Shown here: positions 35,718-45,277 of the stretch, piece by piece
Layout of the letters: the number at the start of each line of letters is the position of its first letter
How positions within the stretch are numbered: the first letter of the stretch is position 1
Assembly (NCBI RefSeq): GCF_000003815.2
Contig: NC_049990.1
Span: 5,407,374-5,471,373, forward strand
Length of the DNA stretch: 64,000 nt
Source: Branchiostoma floridae
Lineage: Eukaryota > Chordata > Leptocardii > Amphioxiformes > Branchiostomatidae
Direction: 5' to 3'
Notes under the pieces: generated by a model
Database searches by the model: none
The model's input: only the letters and a program-made list of their open reading frames with translations
Told to the model about the DNA's origin: nothing
Position numbers and translations under genes: made by a program

Positions 35718-36179
35718 TTCTCTGGCATGTTATCTGGGTACATTTGTCCAATTTTTATCCCTTTAAAAGCGACCTTAACATGTACAAAATGACTAATAAA
35801 CTGGTGGACGTACCAACTGATAAGTATCTAATACCAGCTCAAAAAAGAACAAGAAATAGTCATGCCTTCAAATACCAGAGTTACCAACCTAGGATTGATG
35901 TGTTAAAAAATTCGTACTTTCCCAGAACTATCGTAGAGTGGGCATCTTCTCTGGATAGTTTTAAAGAACGCTTGCTGATAGATGTGCAAAATTTAGGTGT
36001 GACGGATCGTTCAGTGTAATATAACCAGCTGCTGCCGCGCCGCTTGCATGCCTGCGAAGCTGGTGTGTTACGCCGAATGGCGGTTATACCTGCTATACAG
36101 ATAGAGATACAGACCTGTGAAGATCAATACGAACCTCATACGGACTTGAATATATAGGCCCGCGTGAAGCCACCTTAAA
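35718..36179. mobile_element. MITE of the 32.2-kb family split by a retrotransposon fragment
   Basis: TGGCATGTTATCTGGGTACA with TTTGTCCAATTTTTATC is the MITE interior, and AACCTCATACGGACTTGAAT with GAAGCCACCTTAA its right end. The sequence between is foreign (next entry). No left terminus was found. Confidence 0.75.
35757..36019 (+). pseudogene. Reverse transcriptase C-terminal fragment
   Basis: The frame reads MYKMTNKLVDVPTDKYLIPA, then RTRNSHAFKYQSYQPRIDVL and NSYFPRTIVEWASSLDSFKE, and ends in a stop at 36017-36019. The series L.KI.H.LV.V....YL.P, R.R..H..KY..Y..R.D..K.SFFPRTI..WN.L is the familiar tail of jockey/CR1-like ORF2 proteins. The first residues of the long frame come from the host MITE, so the fragment is 5'-truncated. 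The frame is intact to the stop, so this is a fairly young copy. Confidence 0.9.
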
Positions 36180-36313
36180 AGTGACGGAAAGTTCTAACTT
36201 ACATAAAAAGACGACGGCCGTGTTTTAAGGCGAAGGCCGCGTGTCTACGAGACGGAAATTAGCTCCGGCGATCAACAAACTCATCCGAAGGTCGTAGACA
36301 ACGTGACCGTCCC

Positions 36314-36535
36314 TTAATTAACGACGACGTGCAGAGAGGTATAATAGCACACCACTTCGCTCCCAACCTGGAGTTGGGCATGTCCGTGCACCCAATTATC
36401 CACGCGCCTTTCTTTGTACTCCGTGAACTCCAGGGGAGCCCATCCCCGCCAGGTTTTTGATGAGGTTCTGTGGTCAGCAATTTCTGAAGCACCAACCTTT
36501 GTGAACTGCGGGACAAGCTCCCATGACCACTGAAC
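36314..36535 (-). CDS. Open, tryptophan-rich frame; possible exon (weak)
   Basis: On the minus strand a 73-codon stretch lies between stops and reads SWELVPQFTKVGASEIADHR, then WRGWAPLEFTEYKERRVDNW and VGSEVVCYYTSL. The composition is protein-like and higher in GC than its surroundings. A second minus frame over 36259-36642 is also open for 127 codons, so at most one is real. An acceptor-like TTCTTAAGTTCAG precedes it. I recognise no family. It might be a relic of a transposon or gene. Confidence 0.25.
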   Translation of the reverse strand, partial: VQWSWELVPQFTKVGASEIADHRTSSKTWRGWAPLEFTEYKERRVDNWVHGHAQLQVGSEVVCYYTSLHVVVN

Positions 36536-36785
36536 TTAAGAAACCGATTTTTCACAGGACACAGTAGACGATGAAGTAGAGAGAGTGGAAGAAAGACTGA
36601 TTGCAGCTGCAGCGTGTCCAGACCACTGCAGCAGCAGCACACAGTGGACTACTACTACTAACAGTAGACGAATTTTGTGATTCGAAATGGGGTCCGTAAA
36701 TAACTTACGCATATGTGTTATATCTATGAGTATGCGAATCCATCCGATGTATGATATGATGAAATTTTCAACTTAATAGGTAATA

Positions 36786-36899
<114 letters not shown>

Positions 36900-38290
36900 A
36901 CATTCCTAAATATTGGACATACGCCTAAACACAAACTCAATGTCTGAATAAAATCGTCTAAACGCAAAAATTGAAATAAAAACGTCTCAAGTTGAACACA
37001 AATGTCTAAATACACCTCAAATGTGACAAATATTTCCGGTCATCGTTCATAAGCGCAGGGAATGCGTCATTGTTTAAAAGAATCACCCCTCCCAGCCCAC
37101 ACATATATCCATATTTTATGAGGCTTTTGTGATCGTGACTTATTACACGGAGACTTTAACATCGATCGCAGTGATATCCGCACGTGTTATACTAGGCACA
37201 GGCGTGTTCAAAACGGACTTTAACAAAACACTAGAATATCTTTTACAACGGGAATCTCTACCGAAGCATTCAGGACAGGCATATTATTGCTACGCCTCAC
37301 AGAAAGGCTAGAAATGATCCGGGTATTTAAAGGTAAGCCCACAGGCGCCAGACATCTGAATGATGTATTCAGGCTTAGAACTTAAGTCAAATCGTAGCGA
37401 AGCAGAGAGTGGGATTTGGTACTCAGTGCTATAGAACATGATGGCACGCAGTTCTGACCATGAAAGTTACGTTGATCCTTACAGAAAGAAATATACGCCA
37501 CAGTTTTGGAAAGTAATAACATCAACAAGCAATAGAAAAGCAACAAACAATCGTAACTCAAGTATCTTTTAAAATCACATCGCAAAATCCCTGGATACGT
37601 TTCGTTGAAAGTAAGCTAATACCAGATCCCGTGCACATACGTGTATATCATGTTTAACCCCTGACTAGACCAGTCATACCGCCCTATTACTTAGTCTAAA
37701 GTAATTAGCGGCACTTTCTGTAAGAAATCGTTGATCCAAGCGATGCCGACCCTGACAGGGATGACATAAGATCTCCTACACCGCTCTCAATCTTTCATCG
37801 TTAATTGTATTTGTATGATCTTAAGATCTTGGTAAGGACAAGATACATACGACAACCAGTCTTCAGAATACGGTCTTGTTCAGTGATATACTACATCCTC
37901 TGGCGACCGTCTCGAGAGAGGACTCGCCTCAGTGAAAACCATAACACTTCACTTTTAGCGCTCCTCATGTGGAACCACTGGTTCTAACACCACGCTCACA
38001 ATGTGTCTTGTACACCACAATTTCCAAGCAGATGCTATAAGATGTATCAAAGCTCATGCTGGCCAATGAGTATAGCCGGCCAAAGAAAGTCAGGCGGGCA
38101 CCGGTAGCACTCCTCTGCCAGCTTTTGATACTATCGTATGTTACCGTAGGATCTACAAAAGACTCACCTCACTAAAAACCATAACGCTTCACTCCTAGCG
38201 TTCCTCATGTGAAACCAATGGTTCTAATCCCGCTCACAATGATTGTCTTGTACACCAGATGGGAATCGAACCCGTGTACGTATGGTCTGT
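36900..38290. other. Presumed intron 1 or intergenic; one ~100-bp duplication
   Basis: AAAACCATAACACTTCAC with TAGCGCTCCTCATGTG at 37917-38020 recurs with changes at 38158-38260. No exon that continues the signal-peptide exon could be found. Confidence 0.5.
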
Positions 38291-38296
38291 ACTCAC

Positions 38297-38363
38297 CAAT
38301 GCAGGCCCAGCACAGTAAGAGGGCGCAGACCAGGACCAGACGTCGGTGGAAGCTCAGGTTCAT
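38297..38363 (-). CDS. First coding exon with signal peptide; unidentified secreted protein
   Basis: On the minus strand an ATG at 38363-38361 opens a 22-codon exon reading MNLSFHRRLVLVCALLLCWA and then CI, followed by one base (G) and a clean donor, G/GTGAGTAC. The layout is that of a signal peptide: basic n-region (HRR), hydrophobic core (LVLVCALLLCWAC), then a likely cleavage near Ala-Cys-Ile. The protein would enter the secretory pathway. The next exon must start in phase 1; plausible acceptors near 36530 and 36630 give stops after ~20-27 codons and cannot be confirmed. The exon lies next to a CpG-rich upstream stretch, which fits a promoter. The family is unknown to me. Confidence 0.65.
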
Positions 38364-38559
38364 GTTGCCAGGTGATCAGGTGGTGACAGCGGTGGTACCA
38401 GCTGCTCGGCACTGCCTCATCCTGACGTGTGCTGTTCTGTAAAAGTGTAATACACGCCGGGCGGCACCCGGGGAGACGCGTGCATGCGTCGCGCAGGGCT
38501 CACGCAGCCGGCCCCGTGTCGCGCCGAATTTATGCTCCGACAGATTTTTGTTCCGCCGG
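38364..38559 (-). promoter_or_regulatory. CpG-rich upstream region of the signal-peptide exon
   Basis: The stretch upstream of the ATG is rich in CG dinucleotides (CGCGACGCATGCACGCG and similar), unlike the AT-rich surroundings. No TATA box is clear; GTGTATTACACTTTTACAG lies ~80-95 bp upstream of the ATG. It is also next to the telomeric block. Confidence 0.4.
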
Positions 38560-39035
38560 CGGGAGGGGTAGAGTTAGGGTTTGGCCTGGTCCTAGGGTTC
38601 GGGAGGGGGTTATGCTAGTCTCTACCAGACTGACTGCGATGGTTATTATAGAGAGAATAATTTGCCAGGGGAGCTTTGCTACAAGAGGGTTTAGGGTTAG
38701 GGTTAGGGTTGATAAGGGTTAGATTTAGGGTTAGGGGTTAGGGTTAGGGCTAGGGTTAGGGCTAGGGCTAGGGCTAGGGCTAGGGCTAGGGCTAGGGCTA
38801 GGGCTAGGGCTAGGGCTAGGGCTAGGGCTAGGGCTAGGGCTAGGGCTAGGGCTAGGGCTAGGGCTAGGGCTAGGGTTAGGGTTAGGGTTAGGGTTAGGGT
38901 GTTAGGGTTAGGGTTAGGGTTAGGGCTAAGGTTAAGGTTAAGGTTAAGGTTAAGTATAGAGTAAGAGTTAAGGTTAGGCTAGGGTCTAGTATAGAGCTAG
39001 AGCTGGGGCTGGGGCTGGGGCGAGGTTCAGGGTTA
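38560..39035 (+). repeat. Interstitial telomeric repeat with a GGGCTA core
   Basis: TTAGGG units (GGGTTTAGGGTTAGGGTTAG) flank a run of about 19 consecutive GGGCTA hexamers (about 38757-38873). More TTAGGG follows, then AAGGTT and GGGGCT derivatives to ~39035. The G-rich strand is the plus strand. TTAGGG is the chordate telomere unit. Confidence 0.95.
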
Positions 39036-40039
39036 ACGTCCACAGCGGGAACAGTTGCCTCAAAATCGACTCAGACTTTTACATGGAATTTAATTCTCTC
39101 AGGTACACTGAAAACCCCCAAGCAATATCGAGGCAAATATCTTACAGGGGCAAAAATTTGACGTGACACCGGAAGAATAAAACATACGAGGGGCCAATCG
39201 CCTCACGGGCGCTACCATATCCCCTCTGTACGGAGGGGGTGACAGACAGAGTAAAGTTCAAGGTTAGATATGAAGCGTCAAAACTAAAGCCAACAGACGC
39301 CGGTGCACAATTCTATAACTGCCTGACCTTCGGATCAACCTGCTTGATCGAACCGAGATGAAATATTCGACAAGGGCATTCGTTCCGCTACAATCGACAA
39401 TAGAATTTGCGCCGAGGTAAGAGGTTTTGTGTAATTGGCGAAAAGGAGGAGGGAAGGATTGGAAGTAATTTGCCCAGTTGAGCCAATATCTCTGTCAGGA
39501 ATCGATGAAGCTCTGTCCTGTCCGCTGACTTGACTCTTAACGTTTATCTTTAATTTGCGGGGCGAGTGAAGGTCAGATTCGGCCGCCGAGAATTGACTGG
39601 GATGACCAGAAACGCCCCGAACAAAGTCTTACGGCTGGAAGACTATTGATCGTTTGCTCTGGAGTAAATTGTGAAAAAATAAAGCCTAGGACTTATTGAT
39701 ACCTTGAGCCTACTAAATCTAGTGGCAATGGTAAATGTTTTTGTTATGTTTGACTGTTTGAAACCTTCGAAACTGAAATTCAATTTTCCCTGCTTTGTCC
39801 ATGAAAAGATTTTGCTTCTTTTTTGAGTTACGATCATAAAAGAGACATTGAAACCGCAAATTCATTTACAACACCATAGAAAGCCGCTAGGAGACCCATC
39901 AACGAACTTGACTTTCAAATTCTGGACTCCGACCAACATACATCATTATCCATCCACGAATTCGAGTTATACGGTCCACAAGCACAGAAACGTTCTGAAG
40001 GTTACTAATCTACTGTCTAGAACAACATAGAATCATCTT
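39036..40039. other. Intergenic, no gene seen
   Basis: Contains the short repeat shared with 13.35 kb (39100-39170). A donor-like GAG/GTAAGAGG at 39415 has no convincing exon before it. Confidence 0.5.
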
Positions 40040-40040
40040 C

Positions 40041-40176
40041 AGTTACATTGCGACACCGTCTGACCCCTCCCCAACCTTTCCGAATGCAGACTTCCCCGGC
40101 TAGCCAATACCTCTCGTATAACTACGTTATGGCCCCGGTTGCTATGGGATACGGTTGTGTGCGTCCAAGAGCGCGA
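40041..40176 (+). CDS. Possible internal exon (weak)
   Basis: An acceptor-like ATCATCTTCAG and a good donor TGG/GTGAGTAG bound ~135 bp open in one frame: LRHRLTPPQPFRMQTSPASQ, then YLSYNYVMAPVAMGYGCVRP. I know no family with this sequence and see no partner exon on the plus strand. It could be chance. Confidence 0.2.
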
Positions 40177-40499
40177 TGGGTGAGTAGTGCGGTGATAGCT
40201 CACCGCTTGCGACATTTAAGGGACCATTCGTTGATTACAGGAGGATATTTGGACATAATCTCCGAGCAGATCCTACGGTGCATAATATAATATAAAAAAC
40301 TGCCAGAGGAGCCAGCCTAGGAGTGTGTTTGGCTACATGGCAAATGTACACCTCTTGGCTGACTACACTCATTGGCCAGTTTAGTACTATCTTATGCCAT
40401 TGCAGGATCTGCTTGTAGATTAATTTGAACACCGCACATCTTTCTCCATCAATTCCAAAACGGTGTAAGTATTCAGCTTCAACCCGAAGAGGACTAACA
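40177..40499. other. No gene seen
   Basis: Unique-looking spacer. Confidence 0.5.
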
Positions 40500-40640
40500 G
40501 AATTACGTCGATGAAGGTTAGATATCCAGGTAGGAAGATAAGCCCAAAAGCAATTACTAATTATAATAAAAGCAACTGGATGTGGCTTCCAAAATCATAT
40601 CCAGTTGCGCTTAATTGCTCGAGTAACTGCTTTTTGGCGG
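40500..40640. repeat. Dispersed repeat with hairpin (shared with 3.95 kb)
   Basis: TTACGTCGATGAAGGTTAGA and ATCCAGGTAGGAAGATAAGC match the 3945-4050 repeat. GCAACTGGATGTGG pairs with ATATCCAGTTGC, and AAGCAATTACT faces AGTAACTGCTTTTTGG, so this copy is a foldback. Confidence 0.75.
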
Positions 40641-41040
40641 ACTAATAGAATTGTAAAGCACTGCGTAAACAACAACCGTGTCATTTGTTTTCTTTTTTGG
40701 GGATCCCTGTTATTTCAACAAAATAAACTGTCCATGGCACAAACAAACAAAGATCAAGAGGTATTATCAGACAGGCAACGATACAACACAGCCAAATCAC
40801 TGTATTGCTACAGGGTCATGCGTAGTCATTCCTTGACGTCATATTCAGACGACAGTCAAGGTAGACTGTATTTCTCCAGACGAGGTTTCCGTGAGGCCAA
40901 ACCGTCTGCGCTGTTGATATACCAGACAGTGAATGATGTTCCGAGAAAGGGCAGTGACGGCGCAGGCAGTCCCCGTCCCAAGTGATTTCTGGCGACGACA
41001 TGTCCAATTTGTGCAAGCACAGGTTATGTAGGAGTTCGGA
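40641..41040. other. No convincing gene; both strands open
   Basis: A plus frame of 126 codons (40605-40985) and a minus frame (40816-41016) overlap. The plus frame has an internal ATG in good context (GTCCATGGCA, 40734). Neither shows a known domain or signal peptide. Confidence 0.3.
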
Positions 41041-41041
41041 T

Positions 41042-41456
41042 ATTGGGTCTGGTATCTTCTCTGGAAGGACATGTTGATTTTATCATACACCTCGTTCCCA
41101 TGGTATTTCGTGCAATTATCCGGGTGGTGCAATAATGCGACGTTATCCAGCGGGACCGCACCAGTTTGGGACTTTTTAATCCCGTGAAATTAACAGAAAT
41201 GTGCGGTAATCCGTTGTGCAATTAACTGGCCTCTACTGTAGGACATTGGGTCTGGTATCTTCTCTGGAAAGCCATGTTGATTTGATTTGATTATATACAC
41301 CTTTTTTTCCCAAGGTATTTCGTGCAATTATCCGAGAGGTGCAATAATACGAGGTTATCCAGCTCAGGGACCGCACCAGTTTGGGACTTTTTAATCCCGT
41401 GCAATTAACAGAAGTGTGCGGTAATCCGTTGTGCAATTAACTGGCTTCTACTGTAT
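41042..41456. mobile_element. Tandemly duplicated MITE-like unit (203-bp offset)
   Basis: ATTGGGTCTGGTATCTTCTC starts both units (41042 and 41245), and both carry CACCAGTTTGGGACTTTTTA and TCCGTTGTGCAATTAACTGG. On the minus strand the end reads TACAGTAGAAGCCAGTTAAT. This resembles Tigger/pogo-type terminal sequence, but that assignment is tentative. Confidence 0.75.
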
Positions 41457-42059
41457 CACAATACTGAGCTCCAACAACGCCTTCGATCCGTGTTTTCGCA
41501 CAGCAATCTTGTACTACCGCCGGGGGTTCAATCAACGGTTAACGGAGTCTCAAAAGCGTCAATTAAAACGGCTGAGAACAGATGAACGAACGGAGGCGTC
41601 ATTACGTCGATCTATATGCCTGTAGGACAGCTGGTTAGAACGATTTGTTAGTGGTAATTGCTCAGGTCGTAGCAAAAAAATAGGTCAACGTTGTGCTAAT
41701 CTTTCTCGTGGATGCAAAATCACAACAAGAGACGCTTTGCGTGCATGTACTAGCTACTGCTGCTACTGTAACGTTACATTCTGGACATGGTTTGGACTAG
41801 AATTCAAACGACACGTTGCTGCTTTAGATACTTTGTCTTAAGAAATGCCCAGTAAAGATATACGGCCAGAATTAGACCTATCTAGGTCTTTGACGTCACT
41901 ACTAGTCCTGAGGAGATGAAAATAAAACGCATCGATAACAGGTATTTGATTTCAGTCCGTGATTGTGACAAAATGATCTTGTTTTATCGCTAAAGTTACG
42001 CTTGGGATAATTGAAAACTGAATTACATTTGTTCTTTTAAGGTGAACAATGTATCAATG
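41457..42059. other. Intergenic, no gene seen
   Basis: Unique-looking sequence without exon support. Confidence 0.5.
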
Positions 42060-42190
42060 TCCGTCTATTGCACAACCATTCAATTCCCAAGGGCACGAGA
42101 CGTGTCAACGGCTTTGAACCCAGGACCTCTGGGTCACAGGCCTAATACCCTGCCACATGCCCCCAAGCCACATGACCCCACACGACTTTA
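42060..42190 (-). mobile_element. Probable tRNA-derived SINE, minus strand (degraded)
   Basis: The minus strand has CAGGGTATTAGGCCTGTGAC, CCTGGGTTCAAAGCC (B-box-like) and CGTGCCCTTGGGAATTG, matching the order seen in the 3.7-kb SINE. Confidence 0.55.
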
Positions 42191-42254
42191 TCATACAGTA
42201 GATATTTCTGTTTCATACATGACTACTTTGTACGAGGTACAAAGGAGGTAATTT

Positions 42255-42465
42255 ACATCAGGGTACTCCAGCCATTCATAAACTTCCTGGCACTTTTGAC
42301 CAATTGCTGACGTCACGTATCGACAAGATCACGTGTCCGTAACTCTCGCGAGTTTACGTTCTGAAGTGATTGATCATCAGTATTGACGGCGACGGTGGTC
42401 GTTGAAATGTTGATCCGTGTATACCCTTGTGTTGGAAGAAAGTTTAGAATTTTACCATGATTATG
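42255..42465 (-). mobile_element. Inverted copy of the 4.2-kb dispersed element
   Basis: AACTTCCTGGCACTTTTGAC, AATTGCTGACGTCACGTATC and AGATCACGTGTCCGTAA are the reverse complement of 4190-4395 with point changes. TGACGTCA and CACGTG are retained. Confidence 0.8.
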
Positions 42466-42470
42466 ATATT

Positions 42471-42819
42471 AGGCCACAGCAAGTAAATTTTATGGATGAC
42501 ATCAGCGCGCGTTAATTTTGATAGTTGTAAAAGTGGCCCCAATATGGAAATCATGAGTGCAGTTGCCATGTTGGTAAGTGATACCAGTCTACCACACTAG
42601 TGTCACCTTTACTACACTAGTTCACGTCTTCAATACGGAAGTGAATGCCTTGTAGACTGTGATACCATGTTTCTTCAATTCTTTTTTTAACGTTTATTGC
42701 GTATATTTGGAAAATTAAGCCATCTTGTTTTTTTACCCATCTTGTTTTTTTTTCGCCCTACCTCACTATTTTTGCCGTCTGCAGAGGATGTCATCCATGA
42801 AATTTACTTGCTGTGGCCT
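42471..42819. mobile_element. MITE, diverged terminus of the TGGATGACATC family
   Basis: Left AGGCCACAGCAAGTAAATTT then TATGGATGACATC; right GATGTCATCCATGAAATTTA to TTGCTGTGGCCT. The termini differ from the main family between GGCC and ATGGATGACATC on both sides in the same way. Confidence 0.9.
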
Positions 42820-43040
42820 GAAATATGAACTATCTGTATTTGAATGACGACGTCTTGCAGAGCGGTTACCAGGCATCCCAGCTGTTTCCGGCGCGCACGA
42901 ATCACCCTCACCTTCTGCAAGGTGTGAGATGTTACAGCAGTAAATTGACATATTTATTTGCCCTGAATCAATTTCGAAGTGCTCTAATGAAAATAACCAG
43001 GAGAGTATGATATTATTTCTGCGGTGAAATTGGGCACTAA

Positions 43041-43561
43041 ATCAGCAGCCTCCATAGTGTCAAGATGATTACACGGAAATGAATGGTGAGAATGTCAGAA
43101 CCGCGTGCCAATACGAAACATTTATTAGTCCCAGTCTGATGGGGTGAGTTTCGTCTTTGAAGAAGATATCTTTATAAGAACACTTTGACAAGCTTCGGCC
43201 GAGTTTTGAACTATACAGTAAATCGTACAAAGCAGCTGCAAAATGACAAATGTATGCCGTAGATTGCAACAACAAAAATCGTAAAACGTATGCTGACGTC
43301 CTGGAATACCAACGTCAATTCCAAGTTCAAATAAGAAGATGTGAGAGAAAAAGGTGAAGAATATATTGCTTAGTATACCATATTCTGTGTGTTATGTCAT
43401 TGTTGAAGCTTTCTAACCACATGTATTTCATAATGAACTCAAGGCAACATTTGTTACTACATCAGCAGGCTCCATAGTGCCAAGATGATTACACGGAAAT
43501 GAATGGTGAGAATGTCAGAACTGCTCGCCAATACGAAACATTTATTAGTCCCAGTCTGATG
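43041..43561. repeat. Direct duplication (100 bp, 420 apart) around a MITE fragment
   Basis: AAGATGATTACACGGAAATG, AATGGTGAGAATGTCAGAAC and CGAAACATTTATTAGTCCCA occur at 43041-43141 and 43461-43561. Between them is internal MITE sequence (TCGTACAAAGCAGCTGCAAA, ATGCCGTAGATTGCAA) lacking both termini. Confidence 0.85.
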
Positions 43562-43682
43562 ATACCCGTCTTGGTAGCAGGCAAATGTGGGGAGATCATG
43601 AGTTTCGAAGATATCTTGAGAAGGTCACTTACATCAGGGAACTTCTTTGAGAAGTTGAAAGTTGATAAGTTCACTCTGAGAG

Positions 43683-43868
43683 TGGTGTGCGTAGTTCCGT
43701 GGATAGCCCCCGGACCAAGAGGTTGGGGGTTTGAATCCGACTTGCATGCTACTGGAAAGGGTCACAGTCATTAGAACGGAACGCCTAGGTGGTATCTCAC
43801 TGCACTTTGGACATTGAACGAACCCCGCAGTACCTCACCAGTACCCCAAGTGCAGTGAGATACCACCT
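43683..43868 (+). mobile_element. SINE-like head plus 21-bp hairpin
   Basis: GGATAGCCCCCGGACC and GGGGGTTTGAATCCGAC resemble a tRNA head (B box). Then AGGTGGTATCTCACTGCACT (43787) pairs exactly with its inverse ending at 43868; the 40-bp loop has GAACGAACCCCGCAGTACC. The loop matches, inverted, the start of the MITE at 62285. Confidence 0.7.
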
Positions 43869-43999
43869 TAAGGTCGTGGCTCACTTGCCATTCGAAAAGC
43901 GCTACGTGAATTTCCCCGGTACATTTGACTACTGTATGGTACGGTATTTACTGTACATAGCACCTGTCTTCTCTGATATGACCAGTAGAATGATATCTC

Positions 44000-44285
44000 G
44001 ATGCTACAAATAGATTTATTTCTTTCTTTAGATGTCAGAACTCCCATAATGCTAAAATAGGCAAATATATCAAGGACTGCTTTGTCATTAGAAAGAATAC
44101 CGATACCAATGATTAGCCCACTCCTGGTTTGTTATACTATGTTAAAGAATTATGTTAGCCCTTATTGTTATGTTAACTAGGTCGTTAAGTTTTATCCTAT
44201 ACCCCTATCTTGTACTTTGTGTAATAGTTGTTGCCATACATTGTATCATGTACAATTGTCGTGCAATAAAGTTCTTCTTATATAG
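44000..44285 (+). pseudogene. Non-LTR retrotransposon 3' end (family B)
   Basis: The plus strand reads CQNSHNAKIGKYIKDCFVIR then KNTDTND and a stop at about 44114. The 3' UTR ends TGTACAATTGTCGTGCAATA with AAGTTCTTC. This is the best-preserved 3' end of the family also seen at 34.4, 35.1, 61.5, 62.0 and 63.6 kb. Confidence 0.8.
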
Positions 44286-44362
44286 CTCTTTAGTAAACTG
44301 ACCTTCCAGATTACTTTCGCTCTCGAATATTCCAGACTTACATGTCTTCTTTGAATAATTGT

Positions 44363-44566
44363 TTAAGCAACAAGTGGATAAGAATCCTTTATCAGATATG
44401 CCGCAATTATCGAAAACGTGTCAGCGACAAAACTGGCAGCTTTATATGACGGCCCGTTAGAAATGGCTCGCGTGATTCGTTCTTTGACATTTTGCCAGAA
44501 ATCAGACGACAGATGCTTCTCTATCAATTGCTCACTTAAGAGCAAGTTTACGGCTTGTGACCTTTT
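44363..44566 (-). CDS. Probable terminal exon of an unidentified gene (or relic)
   Basis: On the minus strand an acceptor-like TTTTCAACGCTGTAG at 44567-44568 is followed by 67 codons in phase 0 and a TAA at 44365-44363. The product starts KRSQAVNLLLSEQLIEKHLS, includes SDFWQNVKERITRAISNGPS, and ends FSIIAAYLIKDSYPLVA. It looks mostly helical with amphipathic spacing, like a real protein C-terminus. There is no ATG, so it would need upstream exons. It is downstream of the stop of the neighbouring minus-strand gene (45178), so it would be a separate gene, an alternative last exon, or a relic. The opposite strand is open too (44418-44606) but less protein-like. Family unknown to me. Confidence 0.35.
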   Translation of the reverse strand, partial: KRSQAVNLLLSEQLIEKHLSSDFWQNVKERITRAISNGPSYKAASFVADTFSIIAAYLIKDSYPLVA

Positions 44567-44784
44567 CTACAGCGTTGAAAATGTAATTCCCTGGAAGATC
44601 ACATAGTGAGACACTGGTCGTATCACATGCATATCTGGCTAATACGAATCGCTTCACATACATAACTTGCTATGATTTAGCGGCCACTAATAGGCATTCC
44701 TCTTCGTCCCAATGGTAGACAGCCAATTGGAATCTAGATAAGAGGAAATATACATCGATGGAGTTGGCATTTCGTTTTGCACGT

Positions 44785-44925
44785 TCGCAGTTTGGCCTTG
44801 TTGATTTCATTATACATTCAAGCGTGAATCTCTTTTCGGTCGTTTCTATAGAAAAAAGCTTTGAACAGCTACAGAGCAGCTACAAAATGAGCAAATCTAT
44901 GCCGTAGATTGCAAATAAAATGTTC
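44785..44925. mobile_element. Left part of a family 1 MITE
   Basis: TGGCCTTGTTGATTTCATTA starts it, and GCAGCTACAAAATGAGCAAA with TATGCCGTAGATTGCAA follows. The right terminus is missing. Confidence 0.75.
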
Positions 44926-45177
44926 ATGTACATATTTTGCATAGATAAAGTCACCTATAGGGTTGTGCACCATACCAAATAGTTTTCATTTTTCCAGACC
45001 ACGCGTGTATTGATCTAAATTCCGTGTTGCTGAATTCCCAATTCTTTGGTGTACATAAAAATATTTCACCATACACCATGTGAACATCCAGGTGTGTACA
45101 AATCATGTAGATGATGTTGTTACATACAGAATTCACTTATGTAAAACTAAGCACTGTCTAAAAACACTACTATCCCC

Positions 45178-45277
45178 CTAAGCGACCCATGTGGTGGCGG
45201 GTCCGTGCCCCCTCAGCGCCAGGAAGACCTCCATCTTCTCATCGAAGCCGATGGGTCTCTCCTGCGGCTCTCGGTAC
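45178..45277 (-). CDS. Last coding exon of an unidentified gene
   Basis: On the minus strand the intron ends TGATTCTGCAG at 45278 and the exon runs to a TAG at 45180-45178. It encodes YREPQERPIGFDEKMEVFLA then LRGHGPATTWVA and stops. The exon's first base completes a codon begun by the upstream exon at 46745 (AG/G, arginine), so the two join in frame across an intron of 1467 bp. GC content and codon use are clearly coding, unlike the AT-rich surroundings. No membrane segment or signal is seen in this part. I do not recognise the family; a conserved intracellular protein with a charged C-terminal region is the most that can be said. Confidence 0.85.

Noticed and set aside
38760-38880. True chromosome end
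   Set aside because: Unique sequence continues for tens of kilobases on both sides, so the telomeric repeat is interstitial.
40605-40985. 126-codon plus-strand frame, with an internal ATG in good context
   Set aside because: The opposite strand is equally open; no signal peptide, motif or splice partner. Kept only as a note.
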